DNA of 64,000 bases from Maribacter_C sp047345145 (GTDB lineage: Bacteria; Bacteroidota; Bacteroidia; Flavobacteriales; Flavobacteriaceae): assembly GCF_047345145.1 (NCBI RefSeq), contig NZ_JBLFER010000002.1, forward strand, positions 1,240,001 to 1,304,000, in the 5' to 3' direction. Below are positions 35,963 through 44,924 of the stretch, one piece after another. Numbering within the stretch: position 1 is the stretch's first letter; each line of letters opens with the position of its first letter. The notes under the pieces were generated by a model. That model had not been told where the DNA came from. It searched no databases and worked only from the letters and a program-made list of their open reading frames with translations. Both the position numbers and the translations under genes were made by a program.

Positions 35963-36457
35963 ATGGAAAATTATAAAAAAGCATATATCGCAGGAGGTTG
36001 TTTCTGGGGAATGGAAGACCTCTACCGGGTAAGACCAGGAATTATCGACACAGAGGTGGGTTACATCGGAGGAGAGAATGAACATCCCACATATAGAAAT
36101 CATCCCGGACATGCAGAAGGAATTGAAATCACTTACGATTCAGAAGTTACATCATTCAAAGAAATTTTGGATTATTTCTTTCGAATCCATAACCCTACCA
36201 CCGTTGATAGACAAGGTAATGATTTAGGATCTAGTTATCGATCTGCTATCTTTATTCAGAACGATGATGAAAAAGCGGATGCCGAAGAAGTTATTAAAAT
36301 AGTCGACGATTCTAATAAGTGGGAGGCCAAAGTTGTTACCACCTTAGAACCATATACTACTTTTTGGCCCGCTGAGCCAGAGCATCAAGATTACCTTGTT
36401 AGAAAACCTAATGGGTACACCTGTCATTTCGAAAGGTTTGATGAAAGCTTTATATAG
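35963..36457 (+). CDS. msrA: Peptide-methionine (S)-S-oxide reductase MsrA
   Basis: The 164-residue enzyme has the catalytic Cys in GGCFWGMED near residue 13, the GYIGG segment, and the EPYTTFWPAEPEHQDY block with the substrate-binding Glu/Asp/Tyr. It reduces methionine-S-sulfoxide with thioredoxin. There is no signal peptide. It complements MsrB (3797) and contrasts with the Cys-less relative at 28168. A small gene 12 bp upstream is likely cotranscribed. Confidence 0.96.
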   Translation: MENYKKAYIAGGCFWGMEDLYRVRPGIIDTEVGYIGGENEHPTYRNHPGHAEGIEITYDSEVTSFKEILDYFFRIHNPTTVDRQGNDLGSSYRSAIFIQNDDEKADAEEVIKIVDDSNKWEAKVVTTLEPYTTFWPAEPEHQDYLVRKPNGYTCHFERFDESFI

Positions 36458-36501
36458 ATTTCGCGAAGTATAAATTAAAAAAGGTACTATCCTTTAGGGC
36501 A

Positions 36502-37458
36502 ATGCAAAAAAACGGCAATATAGGACTAGGAACCGCAGCCATAGGCAGACCACTATATATTAATGTAAGACAGGAAAACCCTGAAGCCTTTTCGCTGCCA
36601 CGATTCAGAGAAAGTGGACTTCAGGTTTTGGAGGATGCCTATGGCAAGGGGATACGATTCTTTGATACAGCGCCAGGGTACGGTATAGCCGAAGAATTAT
36701 TGGTAGCGTGGTTAGCAAAAAAGAATGACCCGACGATACGTGCTTCTACAAAATGGGGGTATACGTACGTAGCAGATTTTAATCCGAATGCCATGACGCA
36801 TGAGGTAAAAGAACATTCTGTCGATAAACTTATGCAACAGTGGGAATTTTCAAAAATGCTACTTCCGTATCTAAAAATATATCAAATACATTCCGCAACA
36901 CTTGATACGGGAGTGCTAAATAATCAGGGAATTCTAAAACTCTTACACCAAATAAAGAAAGAACATAATATAATTATAGGTTTAGCAACCACCGGATCCA
37001 ATCAAGTAGAGGTTATCAACAAAGCATTATCCATAGCGATTGAAAATGAAAAATTATTTCAATCCTTTCAATGTACTTTCAATATTTTAGACCAAAGCAT
37101 ACTGGCATTAAAGAATACCTTAAGTAATGCTAATGTGGAATTTATCATCAAAGAAGCGTTGGCCAATGGTCGCCTTATACCAAACAAGTTATTCAATAGA
37201 TATCAAAAATTGTATAATTTCTTAATGACTCTAGCGGTTAAATACAAGGTTGGGGTTGATGCGATTGCACTGCGGTATTGTATTGATTGTTTTCCCAATG
37301 CCATTGTTTTGAGCGGTGCTAAAAATTGTACTCATTTAAGTGCAAATCTTAAGGCACAACAGTTTTCGTTAAACCAAGCAGAAATAGAACAATTGCGTTC
37401 TATGAATATACACAGCAGAGATTACTGGGAAGAAAGAGCTCAGTTAAGTTGGAATTAA
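36502..37458 (+). CDS. Aldo/keto reductase
   Basis: The 318-residue protein has the AKR barrel order: FFDTAPGYG with the catalytic Asp and Tyr, a STKWGY strand with the active-site Lys, a YQIHSA segment with the catalytic His, and the C-terminal LSGAKNCTHLSANL phosphate-binding region. It likely reduces a carbonyl using NADPH; the family branch resembles D-threo-aldose or fucose dehydrogenases only loosely. It closes the rightward run 44 bp after msrA. Confidence 0.9.
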   Translation: MQKNGNIGLGTAAIGRPLYINVRQENPEAFSLPRFRESGLQVLEDAYGKGIRFFDTAPGYGIAEELLVAWLAKKNDPTIRASTKWGYTYVADFNPNAMTHEVKEHSVDKLMQQWEFSKMLLPYLKIYQIHSATLDTGVLNNQGILKLLHQIKKEHNIIIGLATTGSNQVEVINKALSIAIENEKLFQSFQCTFNILDQSILALKNTLSNANVEFIIKEALANGRLIPNKLFNRYQKLYNFLMTLAVKYKVGVDAIALRYCIDCFPNAIVLSGAKNCTHLSANLKAQQFSLNQAEIEQLRSMNIHSRDYWEERAQLSWN

Positions 37459-37765
37459 AAGGGAATTATAATCAAAAAGGGTATTGCATGATTGATAAGC
37501 AAGAATTTAAAGCTATAAAGCATAAAGATGCTGCTATCACAGATATTAAGCTCGTATTAAAAGGTAGCTATCTTCATTTATCCCAATGGATGTCTTAAGG
37601 GTAGAAAGAAAAATCATTTAATCAAATTTTTATACAGCGTAATCGTTTAGGGTTATATACATGCCATACCTTGAAAAGTATAGCGATTCGTATGTGATGT
37701 ACAATCCTTTTCTTAAATTGAAGCGTATTGCATCCATAAATTTCTAAATACCAATCACATATAGA
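37459..37765. other. Intergenic region, 307 bp, with one tiny open frame
   Basis: Between the aldo/keto reductase and the LytS-type kinase. An ATG at 37488 opens a 36-codon frame ending at 37598 (starts MIDKQEFKAIKHK). It has no recognisable motif and could be chance, so I do not annotate it as a gene. The remainder probably holds the kinase promoter. Confidence 0.4.
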
Positions 37766-39757
37766 TTGAAACCAACTGTAAAAATAAATACTCTTATTTC
37801 TAAAGATTTGATTCTATGTATAATCATGTCTGCTCTTTTTTCTTGGGTCAAGGCACAGAATATGGATGCTAACCAGAATAAGAATACTGGCATTTTAGTT
37901 GAAAAAGAATCAATAACTCATTTTTTGAATCTGGGCGATAGCTTGGTTTTAGCAAAAAATAATGAGAAAGCAGAAATAGCTTATAAAGAATCCTACCAAT
38001 TATCTAAAAAGGCAGGTTATAAAGAACTACTTATCACTACAGGATTTAAATTAGAGGCCTTTCTGTTTCATAATTTAAGAAAAGATGCCGAAGCTCTCGA
38101 AATAATCGATTTTTTATTCGACTACTGCAGTAAAAATGAAGATCCTGATTGTTTGGTCAGAGCCTATTTTAGAAGTAGCGCATTACAAAATAGACAATTG
38201 CAATATAATAAGGCCTTAGAAAATATTGAAATGGGTCAGCAATTGGCCAATAAAAATAAAAACCTCAGATTGATATGGGAATCGCACTATTTAAAAGGAG
38301 ATCTTTTTTTAAGTATCGGCGATTGGGAAATGGCAAAAAAAGAGTTTTCAAAATTGATTGCCGTGGTTCCTGAAGAGAACCACGAATATTATGAAACAAT
38401 GACATATATTAATATGTCATCTTCCTTTAAAGACCCCGATTCTATACTACATTATTCACAGATAGCTGAAAAAAATTGCAAAGCTTTTGGCAACAAAAGA
38501 GAATGTAATCTTGCCTACAATAATATTGCGTGGGCCTATGTTTTAAAAGATATGCCACAGAGAGCATTGGATATTATCAATACTAATGTAAACATAAGTT
38601 CGGTAGAACATGATTACCGAGATTCTTTGTATGCCTCTTTAATGCACACTTTGGGTATCATTCATTACAAACTAGGAAATTATGAAAAATCAATTGCTTA
38701 CTATAAAATGTCTTTAGAGTATGATATCAAGGACAATAATATCATAGAGATTATGATGACAAAAGAAGATATGTCGAGGAGTTATGAGAAGTTAGGAAAC
38801 TTTAAATCAGCTGTTCAACTACTCAAGGAAGTGAAGTTATTAGATAAAAAATCAGATTACATTAATCTGAAAAGAGAAGTAGCAAAAATTGAGATGAAAA
38901 AAATTCTGGATAAAAAAGAAGAACAAATTGAGAATCTAGAGCAAGAGAATCAAGAAATTAGCATTGCGAAAAGTAAAACAAAGCTATTTAGTTACTTCTT
39001 GGGTGTTTTTCTGATACTGATACTTTCCGCTGTACTCTATAGAGGATATCAAAATAAGGTCAGGTTTCACCAATTGAACGAAGAGTTGAGTTTGAGTAAA
39101 ATGAAATCACTTCGATCTATGATGAATCCTCATTTTTTATTTAACTCCTTCAGTACCCTTCAGAACTATATACTTAAAAAAAAGAACAAAGAGGCAAATG
39201 AATATATGACAGAACTTTCTAGTCTTATACGCACCGTATTGGCAAGCACTGAGAGTATTTATATCAGTTTAAGTGAGGAAACTGCGTTATTAAAATCTTA
39301 TTTACGAATTGAACGAGAACGGTTTGACTACAAGTTTGAAGAAGTATTCGAGATAGAGGAAGAACTCTTGATAGAAGACCCCATAATTCCATCGATGATT
39401 ATACAACCTTATATAGAAAATGCCATTATTCATGGATTCTCACATTTAGAAAGAAAAGGGCTGTTGTCAATAAAATTTAAACAAAATAAAAATACTATAA
39501 TCTGTACCGTAACTGATAATGGAGTAGGTAGGTCGGCAGCAGAGCGCTTTAAAAAAGCAAATAACGCATCGAATCATTTATCCCTCGCAACGCGTAATAC
39601 AAATGAACGTCTTCGAATTTTAGACCGTATTGCAAACAATAGCGCAAGTGTAACAATTGAAGACTTGGTCTGCACATCGAAAAAATCAAATGGAACTAGG
39701 GTAACCATTATATTACCTGTTAAGCAAAGAAATAAAAAAGATGAATCAGTCGCTTAA
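37766..39757 (+). CDS. TPR-containing LytS/YehU-type sensor histidine kinase
   Basis: The 663-residue protein begins at TTG 37766, which gives a signal peptide ending VKAQ; an in-frame ATG at 37826 would remove most of it. Periplasmic TPR repeats occupy about 40-360, followed by a coiled coil, a membrane helix (about 409-430), and a His_kinase domain (PF06580 type) with SMMNPHFLFNSF, phospho-acceptor H456, then an HATPase_c with IENAIIHGF and DNGVGRS. It overlaps the LytTR regulator gene by 17 bp, so they are a cognate pair. Confidence 0.94.
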   Translation: MKPTVKINTLISKDLILCIIMSALFSWVKAQNMDANQNKNTGILVEKESITHFLNLGDSLVLAKNNEKAEIAYKESYQLSKKAGYKELLITTGFKLEAFLFHNLRKDAEALEIIDFLFDYCSKNEDPDCLVRAYFRSSALQNRQLQYNKALENIEMGQQLANKNKNLRLIWESHYLKGDLFLSIGDWEMAKKEFSKLIAVVPEENHEYYETMTYINMSSSFKDPDSILHYSQIAEKNCKAFGNKRECNLAYNNIAWAYVLKDMPQRALDIINTNVNISSVEHDYRDSLYASLMHTLGIIHYKLGNYEKSIAYYKMSLEYDIKDNNIIEIMMTKEDMSRSYEKLGNFKSAVQLLKEVKLLDKKSDYINLKREVAKIEMKKILDKKEEQIENLEQENQEISIAKSKTKLFSYFLGVFLILILSAVLYRGYQNKVRFHQLNEELSLSKMKSLRSMMNPHFLFNSFSTLQNYILKKKNKEANEYMTELSSLIRTVLASTESIYISLSEETALLKSYLRIERERFDYKFEEVFEIEEELLIEDPIIPSMIIQPYIENAIIHGFSHLERKGLLSIKFKQNKNTIICTVTDNGVGRSAAERFKKANNASNHLSLATRNTNERLRILDRIANNSASVTIEDLVCTSKKSNGTRVTIILPVKQRNKKDESVA

Positions 39758-40490
39758 TTGTATTATTATAGATGATGAAAAAAAGGATAGAGAAAATCTT
39801 TTCCTTCTGTTACAAGTATATTGTCCGTTCGTTACGGTTATGGGGGAGGCCAATGATAGACAATCGATTATTGAAATACTATCGAGATTAAAACCAGATT
39901 TGGTTTTTATGGATATTCAATTAGGAACAGCACCTATTTTTGAAATTCTCAATAATCTTAATTCTTTAAATTTCAAAATTGTATTTGTAACGGCCCACGA
40001 TAAATATGCCATAAGAGGGTATCAATACGATGCCATAGATTATTTACTTAAACCTGTAGAGCCAAAACGACTGGTAGAAGCTGTAAATAAGATGGTGCAT
40101 TTAAAAAGGAGCTCCTCCACTCAAACAAATATTATCAATGAATTTTACGCTAAAGCTGTTACATCAACCAAAATTTCTATTACCGATGCAAAAGGGGTAC
40201 ATATGGTAGAAGCCATTGATATTTTGTACTGTATGAGCAATGGAAACTACACTGTTTTCATTTTGATAAATGAAAGAGAAATTGTGATTTCAAAAAATCT
40301 CAAATACTTTGAGGTAAAATTAAAAGCATATGATTTTTTACGAATTCATAAATCTTACTTAATAAACCTCAATCATATAGATTTTATGGTAAAGGAACAA
40401 GGAGGTTATGTAGTTATGAAGAATGGAAAATCACTTCCTGTTTCTAGAAATGGAAAAAAAGAACTATATGATAGAATGAATATTTTGTAA
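39741..40490 (+). CDS. LytTR-family response regulator
   Basis: The 249-residue protein has a receiver domain with acidic D11-D12 and phospho-acceptor D58, K in YLLKPVEP near residue 113, and a C-terminal LytTR DNA-binding domain (about 145-249) with the typical LYCMSNGNYTVF and FLRIHKSYLINL blocks. It overlaps the kinase gene by 17 bp and forms a two-component system with it. The metallopeptidase lipoprotein gene 163 bp downstream could be a target; that is inference. Confidence 0.95.
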   Translation: MNQSLNCIIIDDEKKDRENLFLLLQVYCPFVTVMGEANDRQSIIEILSRLKPDLVFMDIQLGTAPIFEILNNLNSLNFKIVFVTAHDKYAIRGYQYDAIDYLLKPVEPKRLVEAVNKMVHLKRSSSTQTNIINEFYAKAVTSTKISITDAKGVHMVEAIDILYCMSNGNYTVFILINEREIVISKNLKYFEVKLKAYDFLRIHKSYLINLNHIDFMVKEQGGYVVMKNGKSLPVSRNGKKELYDRMNIL

Positions 40491-40653
40491 TATTTTTAGA
40501 GAACCCTTTAAGATATTTAATGGCCAAAAGAGTTCATGCTTGTACTCAATAATACCTTTAATACAGTCATATCGCCATTTAAAACATTCTCTTGTCTTAG
40601 TAGCAAAATGTATTGTTAATTTTAGTTAAATACAAAAATAAAACTATTAAGAC

Positions 40654-41643
40654 ATGAAAAAACATTTTTTAAAACTAGGCGGTTATGCATTTATGGCGAT
40701 AATGCTTATCACTTCTTGTACGCAAGATGAAGTCTCTCAAGAACTGGAAAATGAAGCAGTGTCCTTAGAGGATTCCAAGCTTCAGACCCTTGCTTATTTA
40801 GGAATAGAAACAGAAGAGAATACAATTATTAGTAGACCACCTTCAGAATTGGAACCTTCCGGGGGGTATCTAGTAGGAGATTATTTTATTAGTAATGATG
40901 AAATGGATATCTATGCAAATGAACTCAAGGAGCTAATTTCATTATCCAAAAGTCAATCATCTAAAGGTATACAAGCTTCTACCCAAAAAGCGTTTGCATC
41001 AACCGCTAGGATTAAATTGCCCAGAAATGGTAAAAGGACAATTAAAATAGGGTTTAACAACCTTGGCCCCTCAAGTTTAAACAACACCATTCTTAGAGGG
41101 TTACAACAGGCAGCTCAAAGGTATAATGCGTTGAATTTAAATAAAATTGAGTTTCAAGTTATTCCTCTAGAAGAAAGAGATGGTTTTCGTAGACTTAGGA
41201 TTGGTAAAATCGACACGTTCGTTATCAACGATGTTGATTTTTCAATTGTACCTAGAGGATCTTTTGCTGATGCGTTTGCAAGATTTCCTGTAAATGGTAA
41301 TCCTGGAAGAATTATTGGATTTAATCCAAATGCAGCTGCCTTTACCCAAAAAGAAGCAATGCTCTTATTAATGCACGAAATGGGACATACTATAGGTATG
41401 GCACATTCTGATTTTAGAACGCGAAGAAGTTGTACAGGCAATACAGTACCATTTAGAAATCCACTTGGCGACCTTGCCGGAGTACGTTTTGTTGATGGTG
41501 TAAGGCACATTCCTGGTACTGATGATACAGGGAACTTTACAAATTCAATCATGAGAAGTTGTGGTTTCTTTGCCTTTAATGGATTTACTGGAGAAGATAA
41601 AAGAGCTTTTAGAAGACTATACAAAGGTGTACGTTTTCCATGA
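40654..41643 (+). CDS. HEIGH-type zinc metallopeptidase lipoprotein
   Basis: The 329-residue protein has a lipoprotein signal (ITSC) and a zinc-peptidase site H241-E-M-G-H245-TIGMA-H251-S-D253, the metzincin-type HExGHxxGxxH pattern of the dual-action HEIGH peptidase family common in Bacteroidota. A Met-turn candidate is IMRSCGFF near residue 297. The N-terminal 110 residues may be a propeptide. It would cleave proteins at the cell surface. It has its own terminator and lies after the LytTR two-component genes. Confidence 0.92.
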   Translation: MKKHFLKLGGYAFMAIMLITSCTQDEVSQELENEAVSLEDSKLQTLAYLGIETEENTIISRPPSELEPSGGYLVGDYFISNDEMDIYANELKELISLSKSQSSKGIQASTQKAFASTARIKLPRNGKRTIKIGFNNLGPSSLNNTILRGLQQAAQRYNALNLNKIEFQVIPLEERDGFRRLRIGKIDTFVINDVDFSIVPRGSFADAFARFPVNGNPGRIIGFNPNAAAFTQKEAMLLLMHEMGHTIGMAHSDFRTRRSCTGNTVPFRNPLGDLAGVRFVDGVRHIPGTDDTGNFTNSIMRSCGFFAFNGFTGEDKRAFRRLYKGVRFP

Positions 41644-41697
41644 GATTCCATTATTTGATTAGTAAGGCACTATTTCAATGAGTTTTGAAGTTAACAT

Positions 41698-41738
41698 AAA
41701 AAAGGGTTTGACTTTAATTAAAGCCAAACCCTTTTTTT
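41698..41738. terminator. Bidirectional terminator
   Basis: AAAGGGTTTG from 41701 pairs with CAAACCCTTT ending at 41734, with an extra CTTTA/TAAAG pairing inside. A T-run follows at 41732-41738 and an A-run precedes at 41698-41703, so it suits both the metallopeptidase gene and the convergent membrane-protein gene. Confidence 0.88.
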
Positions 41739-41849
41739 ATAGATGATAAGGAGCTCGTTTGTCAATGTATTACAGGGTAAATCATATTTATGGCCTTTTG
41801 ATGATAGCTGTTTCGCAATATTATTTACCAGTACAAGAATTTAGTATTA

Positions 41850-42341
41850 TCAATCATCAAGACTTCTTATTTTTAAAATAATCAAAGTAATGATTACGAT
41901 AAAAAACCACAAAAAGAAGGTCTTTATAAATAACCATGATTGTACTAAATTCATGACCTGTGCCCATAGTTCAGAACTAAATGGAGACAAGCCTGTTTCG
42001 GAGGTGGTGAGTATTATACACCCTAATAAACTGATACCTCCTCCTATAAGTATAAATTTCAAAAGGATTAGTAATAAAGATTTCCAAAAAGGGTACTTGA
42101 CCAACCAAGATTCCATGAGATTTACAGTATAGAACCCGCCAACGATAGCAGCAGATGTAGAAACAAGTAAATAATTAAGAAAACGGCCTAAAAAATTGTA
42201 TTCATTATCCCTTGGTTCTCCATATAGAATACTCCAATGTTCTTGAAAAAAGAAAAAGTTCGCAATTAAGACCCAAATCAAAACAATCCACAAAGCTCGT
42301 TTCGTAACAGATTTCTCGATGAGCTTTCTTAAAAATCCCAT
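41850..42341 (-). CDS. Four-helix membrane protein (duplicate 2)
   Basis: The 163-residue protein has about four membrane helices (18-36, 52-72, 82-108 and 135-157) and a charged N-terminus. It is similar along its whole length to the upstream gene at 42345-42854 (shared blocks such as KRALWI, IWVL-x-ANFFFF, LYGE-RD, LGRFLNYL, ESWL-KYPFW, SETGLS, QSWLFIKTF), so the pair arose by tandem duplication; the gap is 3 bp. I know no function for this family. A role in signalling or transport is possible but unsupported. Confidence 0.85.
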   Translation of the reverse strand: MGFLRKLIEKSVTKRALWIVLIWVLIANFFFFQEHWSILYGEPRDNEYNFLGRFLNYLLVSTSAAIVGGFYTVNLMESWLVKYPFWKSLLLILLKFILIGGGISLLGCIILTTSETGLSPFSSELWAQVMNLVQSWLFIKTFFLWFFIVIITLIILKIRSLDD

Positions 42342-42344
42342 ACT

Positions 42345-42854
42345 TTATTTTGTTGAATTAAATGAAGAGTCTATATTTTTGATTTTGAGAATTATAAGGG
42401 TTATAACTACCATAAAAAGCCACAGAACGAAGGTTTTAATAAACAACCAACTTTGGACAAGCTCAAATGTCTTCAACCATAATTCAGAGTCAGAAAAGGA
42501 GAGACCAGTCTCGCTTCTTGTTAACGTAGCGGCACCGAATATACTTATTGTACCACCTATAAGTAGAAACTTACCTATAATGAATAGGGCAGCTAACCAA
42601 AATGGGTACTTAATAAGCCATGATTCCATCTTGTTTACTGTATAAACACCACCAATTATGGCAGCAAAGCTGGATATCATCAAGTAATTTAAAAATCTAC
42701 CCCAAAGGTTATAATCGGCATCTCTCATTTCTCCGTAAAGAAGACTTGCGTGCTCGTAGAAGAAGAAGAAATTAGCAGTTAATACCCATATTAATATAAT
42801 CCAAATAGCCCTTTTGGAACGGAACATTTGTAGCTTACCTTTTAACAAATTCAT
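42345..42854 (-). CDS. Four-helix membrane protein (duplicate 1)
   Basis: The 169-residue protein is the upstream copy of the tandem pair, with the same helix layout and motifs as the 41850 gene. It is cotranscribed with it, given the 3-bp gap. The conserved charged residues around YGEMRDADYN and the SETGLSFSDSELW loop suggest a shared binding site between helices. The family is not one I can name. Confidence 0.85.
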   Translation of the reverse strand: MNLLKGKLQMFRSKRAIWIILIWVLTANFFFFYEHASLLYGEMRDADYNLWGRFLNYLMISSFAAIIGGVYTVNKMESWLIKYPFWLAALFIIGKFLLIGGTISIFGAATLTRSETGLSFSDSELWLKTFELVQSWLFIKTFVLWLFMVVITLIILKIKNIDSSFNSTK

Positions 42855-43039
42855 TTTCTAGCAATTGTTTGGTGAAACAAGTTATACAATATACAATTTT
42901 ATTCACTCTAAGTGAGCTCTTATAAAATTGCGGATACAAAATGCACTCGTTAAACAAAATGAAATCAAAAAACTGACTCTAGAACACCAACCAATATTGT
43001 ATTTATCTTTTACTAGAAATTTCTCTTCTCCATTAGCAA

Positions 43040-43069
43040 AAAAGCCTCCCAAATAATTGGGAGGCTTTT
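43040..43069 (-). terminator. Terminator after the SDR gene
   Basis: AAAAGCCTCCCAA at 43040-43052 pairs perfectly with its complement at 43057-43069 (13-bp stem, 4-base loop). On the minus strand it is followed by a T-run, so it ends the trx-SDR transcript, 52 bp past the SDR stop. Confidence 0.9.
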
Positions 43070-43121
43070 CTAAGTCGCTTTAGATCAAGCTAGTTTGTAC
43101 TGCTAAAACTCAATTAAATCA

Positions 43122-43874
43122 TCAATTTCTACCGGCCATTACCCCACCATCTACGTCCCAGATAGCGCCTGTGGTCCAACTTGCTTTATCAGAAAGTAGG
43201 AATGTGATAGCATTGGCCACTTCTTCTGCTGTACCGTTTTTACCAATTGGATGAAAGCTATTAAATCCTTCCAAGGCCTTTTCTGCTTCCTCTTTTCCTC
43301 CAAAAACACCATGGTATACTGGTGTATCCACTACTGCAGGAGATACCGCATTGACCCGAATGTTATAATCTGCCAATTCCATGGCAAGATGTTGGGTCAA
43401 TGAATGTAATCCGGCTTTTTGCATAGAATATGCTGAAGATGGAGTAGCTTTTATAGCCTGTTTTGCCCACATAGAACCAACATTTACAATACTTCCACCA
43501 CCATTCGTTTTCATTTTTTTGGCTACTGCCTGAGTGATAAAAAAGAAGCCACGGTTTAAATCAAGATAGGAATCATAATCAGCAACGGTATGGTCTAGGA
43601 ACGGTTTTGGTCCAAAAATCCCTGAAGCATTGACCAAATAATCCACTTTTGGGAATGACGCTATCTTAGCGATAAAATCCTCCAAATCTTTTGGATCAGT
43701 GATGTCCACTCTGTGGGTGTGCACCTTACCTACTTCCTCAATTTCTGTCTTTGCTTGGTTCAATTTCGATTCTGTAACACCTACAATATGTACTTCTACT
43801 CCTTGTGATGCTAATTGTGTTGCTGTGGCTTTGCCCATTCCGCTATTGCCCCCTAAAATTATTGCTGTTTTCAT
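43122..43874 (-). CDS. SDR-family oxidoreductase (paralogue of 25906)
   Basis: The 250-residue classical SDR has GGNSGMGKAT at the cofactor site, a NASG motif, and catalytic Y and K in SSAYSMQKAG with Ser in NVGSMWAK. It is very similar to the SDR at 25906-26661, including the block after the active-site Ser. A hydrophobic VTES after strand two in place of Arg-Lys suggests a different cofactor preference. It lies 10 bp after the thioredoxin gene and shares its promoter, which carries the conserved 37-bp box. Confidence 0.93.
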   Translation of the reverse strand: MKTAIILGGNSGMGKATATQLASQGVEVHIVGVTESKLNQAKTEIEEVGKVHTHRVDITDPKDLEDFIAKIASFPKVDYLVNASGIFGPKPFLDHTVADYDSYLDLNRGFFFITQAVAKKMKTNGGGSIVNVGSMWAKQAIKATPSSAYSMQKAGLHSLTQHLAMELADYNIRVNAVSPAVVDTPVYHGVFGGKEEAEKALEGFNSFHPIGKNGTAEEVANAITFLLSDKASWTTGAIWDVDGGVMAGRN

Positions 43875-43884
43875 ACCTTATCTC

Positions 43885-44205
43885 TTAAGTTGTTAAAAGG
43901 TTATTTAAATTTTGACTTAGTACTTCTTTTGGTAATACTCCATTTTGTTTTCCTGCTATTTTTCCTTTTTTGAAGTAGAACAACGCCGGAATACTGCGTA
44001 CCTGAAATATTGAGGATAACTCCGGATTTTTATCTACATTAATTTTTGAAATAACAGCCTTACCTTCAAACTCTTTGTCCAATACTTCCAGAGTTGGGTG
44101 TAACGCATTACAGGGCCCACACCAGTCGGCATAAAAATCAACCAATACTACTTCGTTACTATTTATGGTTTCCTGAAAATTCGATTTATCTAACTGTTGT
44201 ATCAT
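43885..44205 (-). CDS. Thioredoxin
   Basis: The 106-residue protein is a classical thioredoxin with D23-FYAD-W28-C29-G-P-C32, the cis-proline in RSIPALFYF and the terminal helix. It supplies electrons to Msr enzymes and other reductases. It is the first gene of a two-gene unit with an SDR, and its upstream region holds the conserved box at 44274-44310, suggesting that an AraC regulator induces it. Confidence 0.95.
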   Translation of the reverse strand: MIQQLDKSNFQETINSNEVVLVDFYADWCGPCNALHPTLEVLDKEFEGKAVISKINVDKNPELSSIFQVRSIPALFYFKKGKIAGKQNGVLPKEVLSQNLNNLLTT

Positions 44206-44273
44206 CTTTTTATTTTTTTAGTTATTATTTACTATTTGTTTTACAAAGTTGAGAAGAAATTGACCGCTCATGA

Positions 44274-44310
44274 TAGGTATGTATTCCTGATAAGTAGGCA
44301 ATTCTTCCCA
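44274..44310 (-). promoter_or_regulatory. Conserved 37-bp box upstream of trx (candidate AraC operator)
   Basis: The box holds TAGGTA at 44274 and TAGGCA at 44295, i.e. two half-sites 21 bp (two helical turns) apart, then ATTCTTCCCA. It matches the box at 44925-44961 in 31 of 37 positions with no gap; the last 18 bases are identical. It ends 69 bp upstream of the thioredoxin start. The function is inferred from repetition, spacing and the AraC gene nearby. Confidence 0.75.
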
Positions 44311-44319
44311 GTTTGATTT

Positions 44320-44853
44320 TTATATTTCCACAGCTATTGGGAAGTCTATATCCACATCTGTAACATTGTGGAATAAATTGGTAATCGTAATTATACCTAT
44401 AGCTACTATTAAGTCTACCAAGTTTGCTTCGCTATAACCCGCCCCATAAAAAGATTCCAATACTTCTTCTGAGACCTTCCCCTTTTTATCGGCTACTTCT
44501 CGTGCAGTTTGCGCTAAAACATTTGCCTTATAATCCCAACTGGCACCTCCTTTTCGTAGCTCGATAATCTGTTCATCGGTAAAACCGTTCATCTTCCCAA
44601 GTGCTGTATGAGCAGATTGGCAATAACGACAACCATTTAATTGGCTTACGGCTAAATCGATGATTTCCTTTTCCTTCTTTGAAAAAGATGTGGGTGCAGA
44701 TGAAAATTGTAAATAACTGCTCAGCGCATTTTCAGAATGTGCCATCGCCGCGTAAATGTTAGGTACAAAACCTAAACCCTTTTGGAGATTATCAAAAACT
44801 GTTTGATTATTTTCAGATACTTCTCCTCTTGTAGGAACTTTGAATTTTGACAT
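44320..44853 (-). CDS. AhpD-like carboxymuconolactone decarboxylase-family protein
   Basis: The 177-residue helical protein has the AhpD active-site pattern C75-R-Y-C78-QSA-H82 on a helix, with a Glu just before (KEKEIIDLAV). Such proteins are alkylhydroperoxidases or thiol-dependent peroxidases. It is close in length and sequence to the gene at 47897-48445. Its promoter region has the conserved 37-bp box and it is followed by trx, a likely reductant. Peroxidase activity is family inference. Confidence 0.92.
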   Translation of the reverse strand: MSKFKVPTRGEVSENNQTVFDNLQKGLGFVPNIYAAMAHSENALSSYLQFSSAPTSFSKKEKEIIDLAVSQLNGCRYCQSAHTALGKMNGFTDEQIIELRKGGASWDYKANVLAQTAREVADKKGKVSEEVLESFYGAGYSEANLVDLIVAIGIITITNLFHNVTDVDIDFPIAVEI

Positions 44854-44924
44854 TGTCTATTTTTTTTAATTGTTAATACTAAATTTTGACAATGCAAAGA
44901 TGCTGCAACAAAGGAAGGTGCTGT

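Noticed and set aside
37488..37598. A 36-codon open frame
   Set aside because: No motif, no recognisable family and of a length expected by chance in AT-rich DNA.
41154..41651. A 165-codon frame opposite the metallopeptidase gene
   Set aside because: It is antisense to a gene with intact lipoprotein signal and zinc site, and has no family motif.
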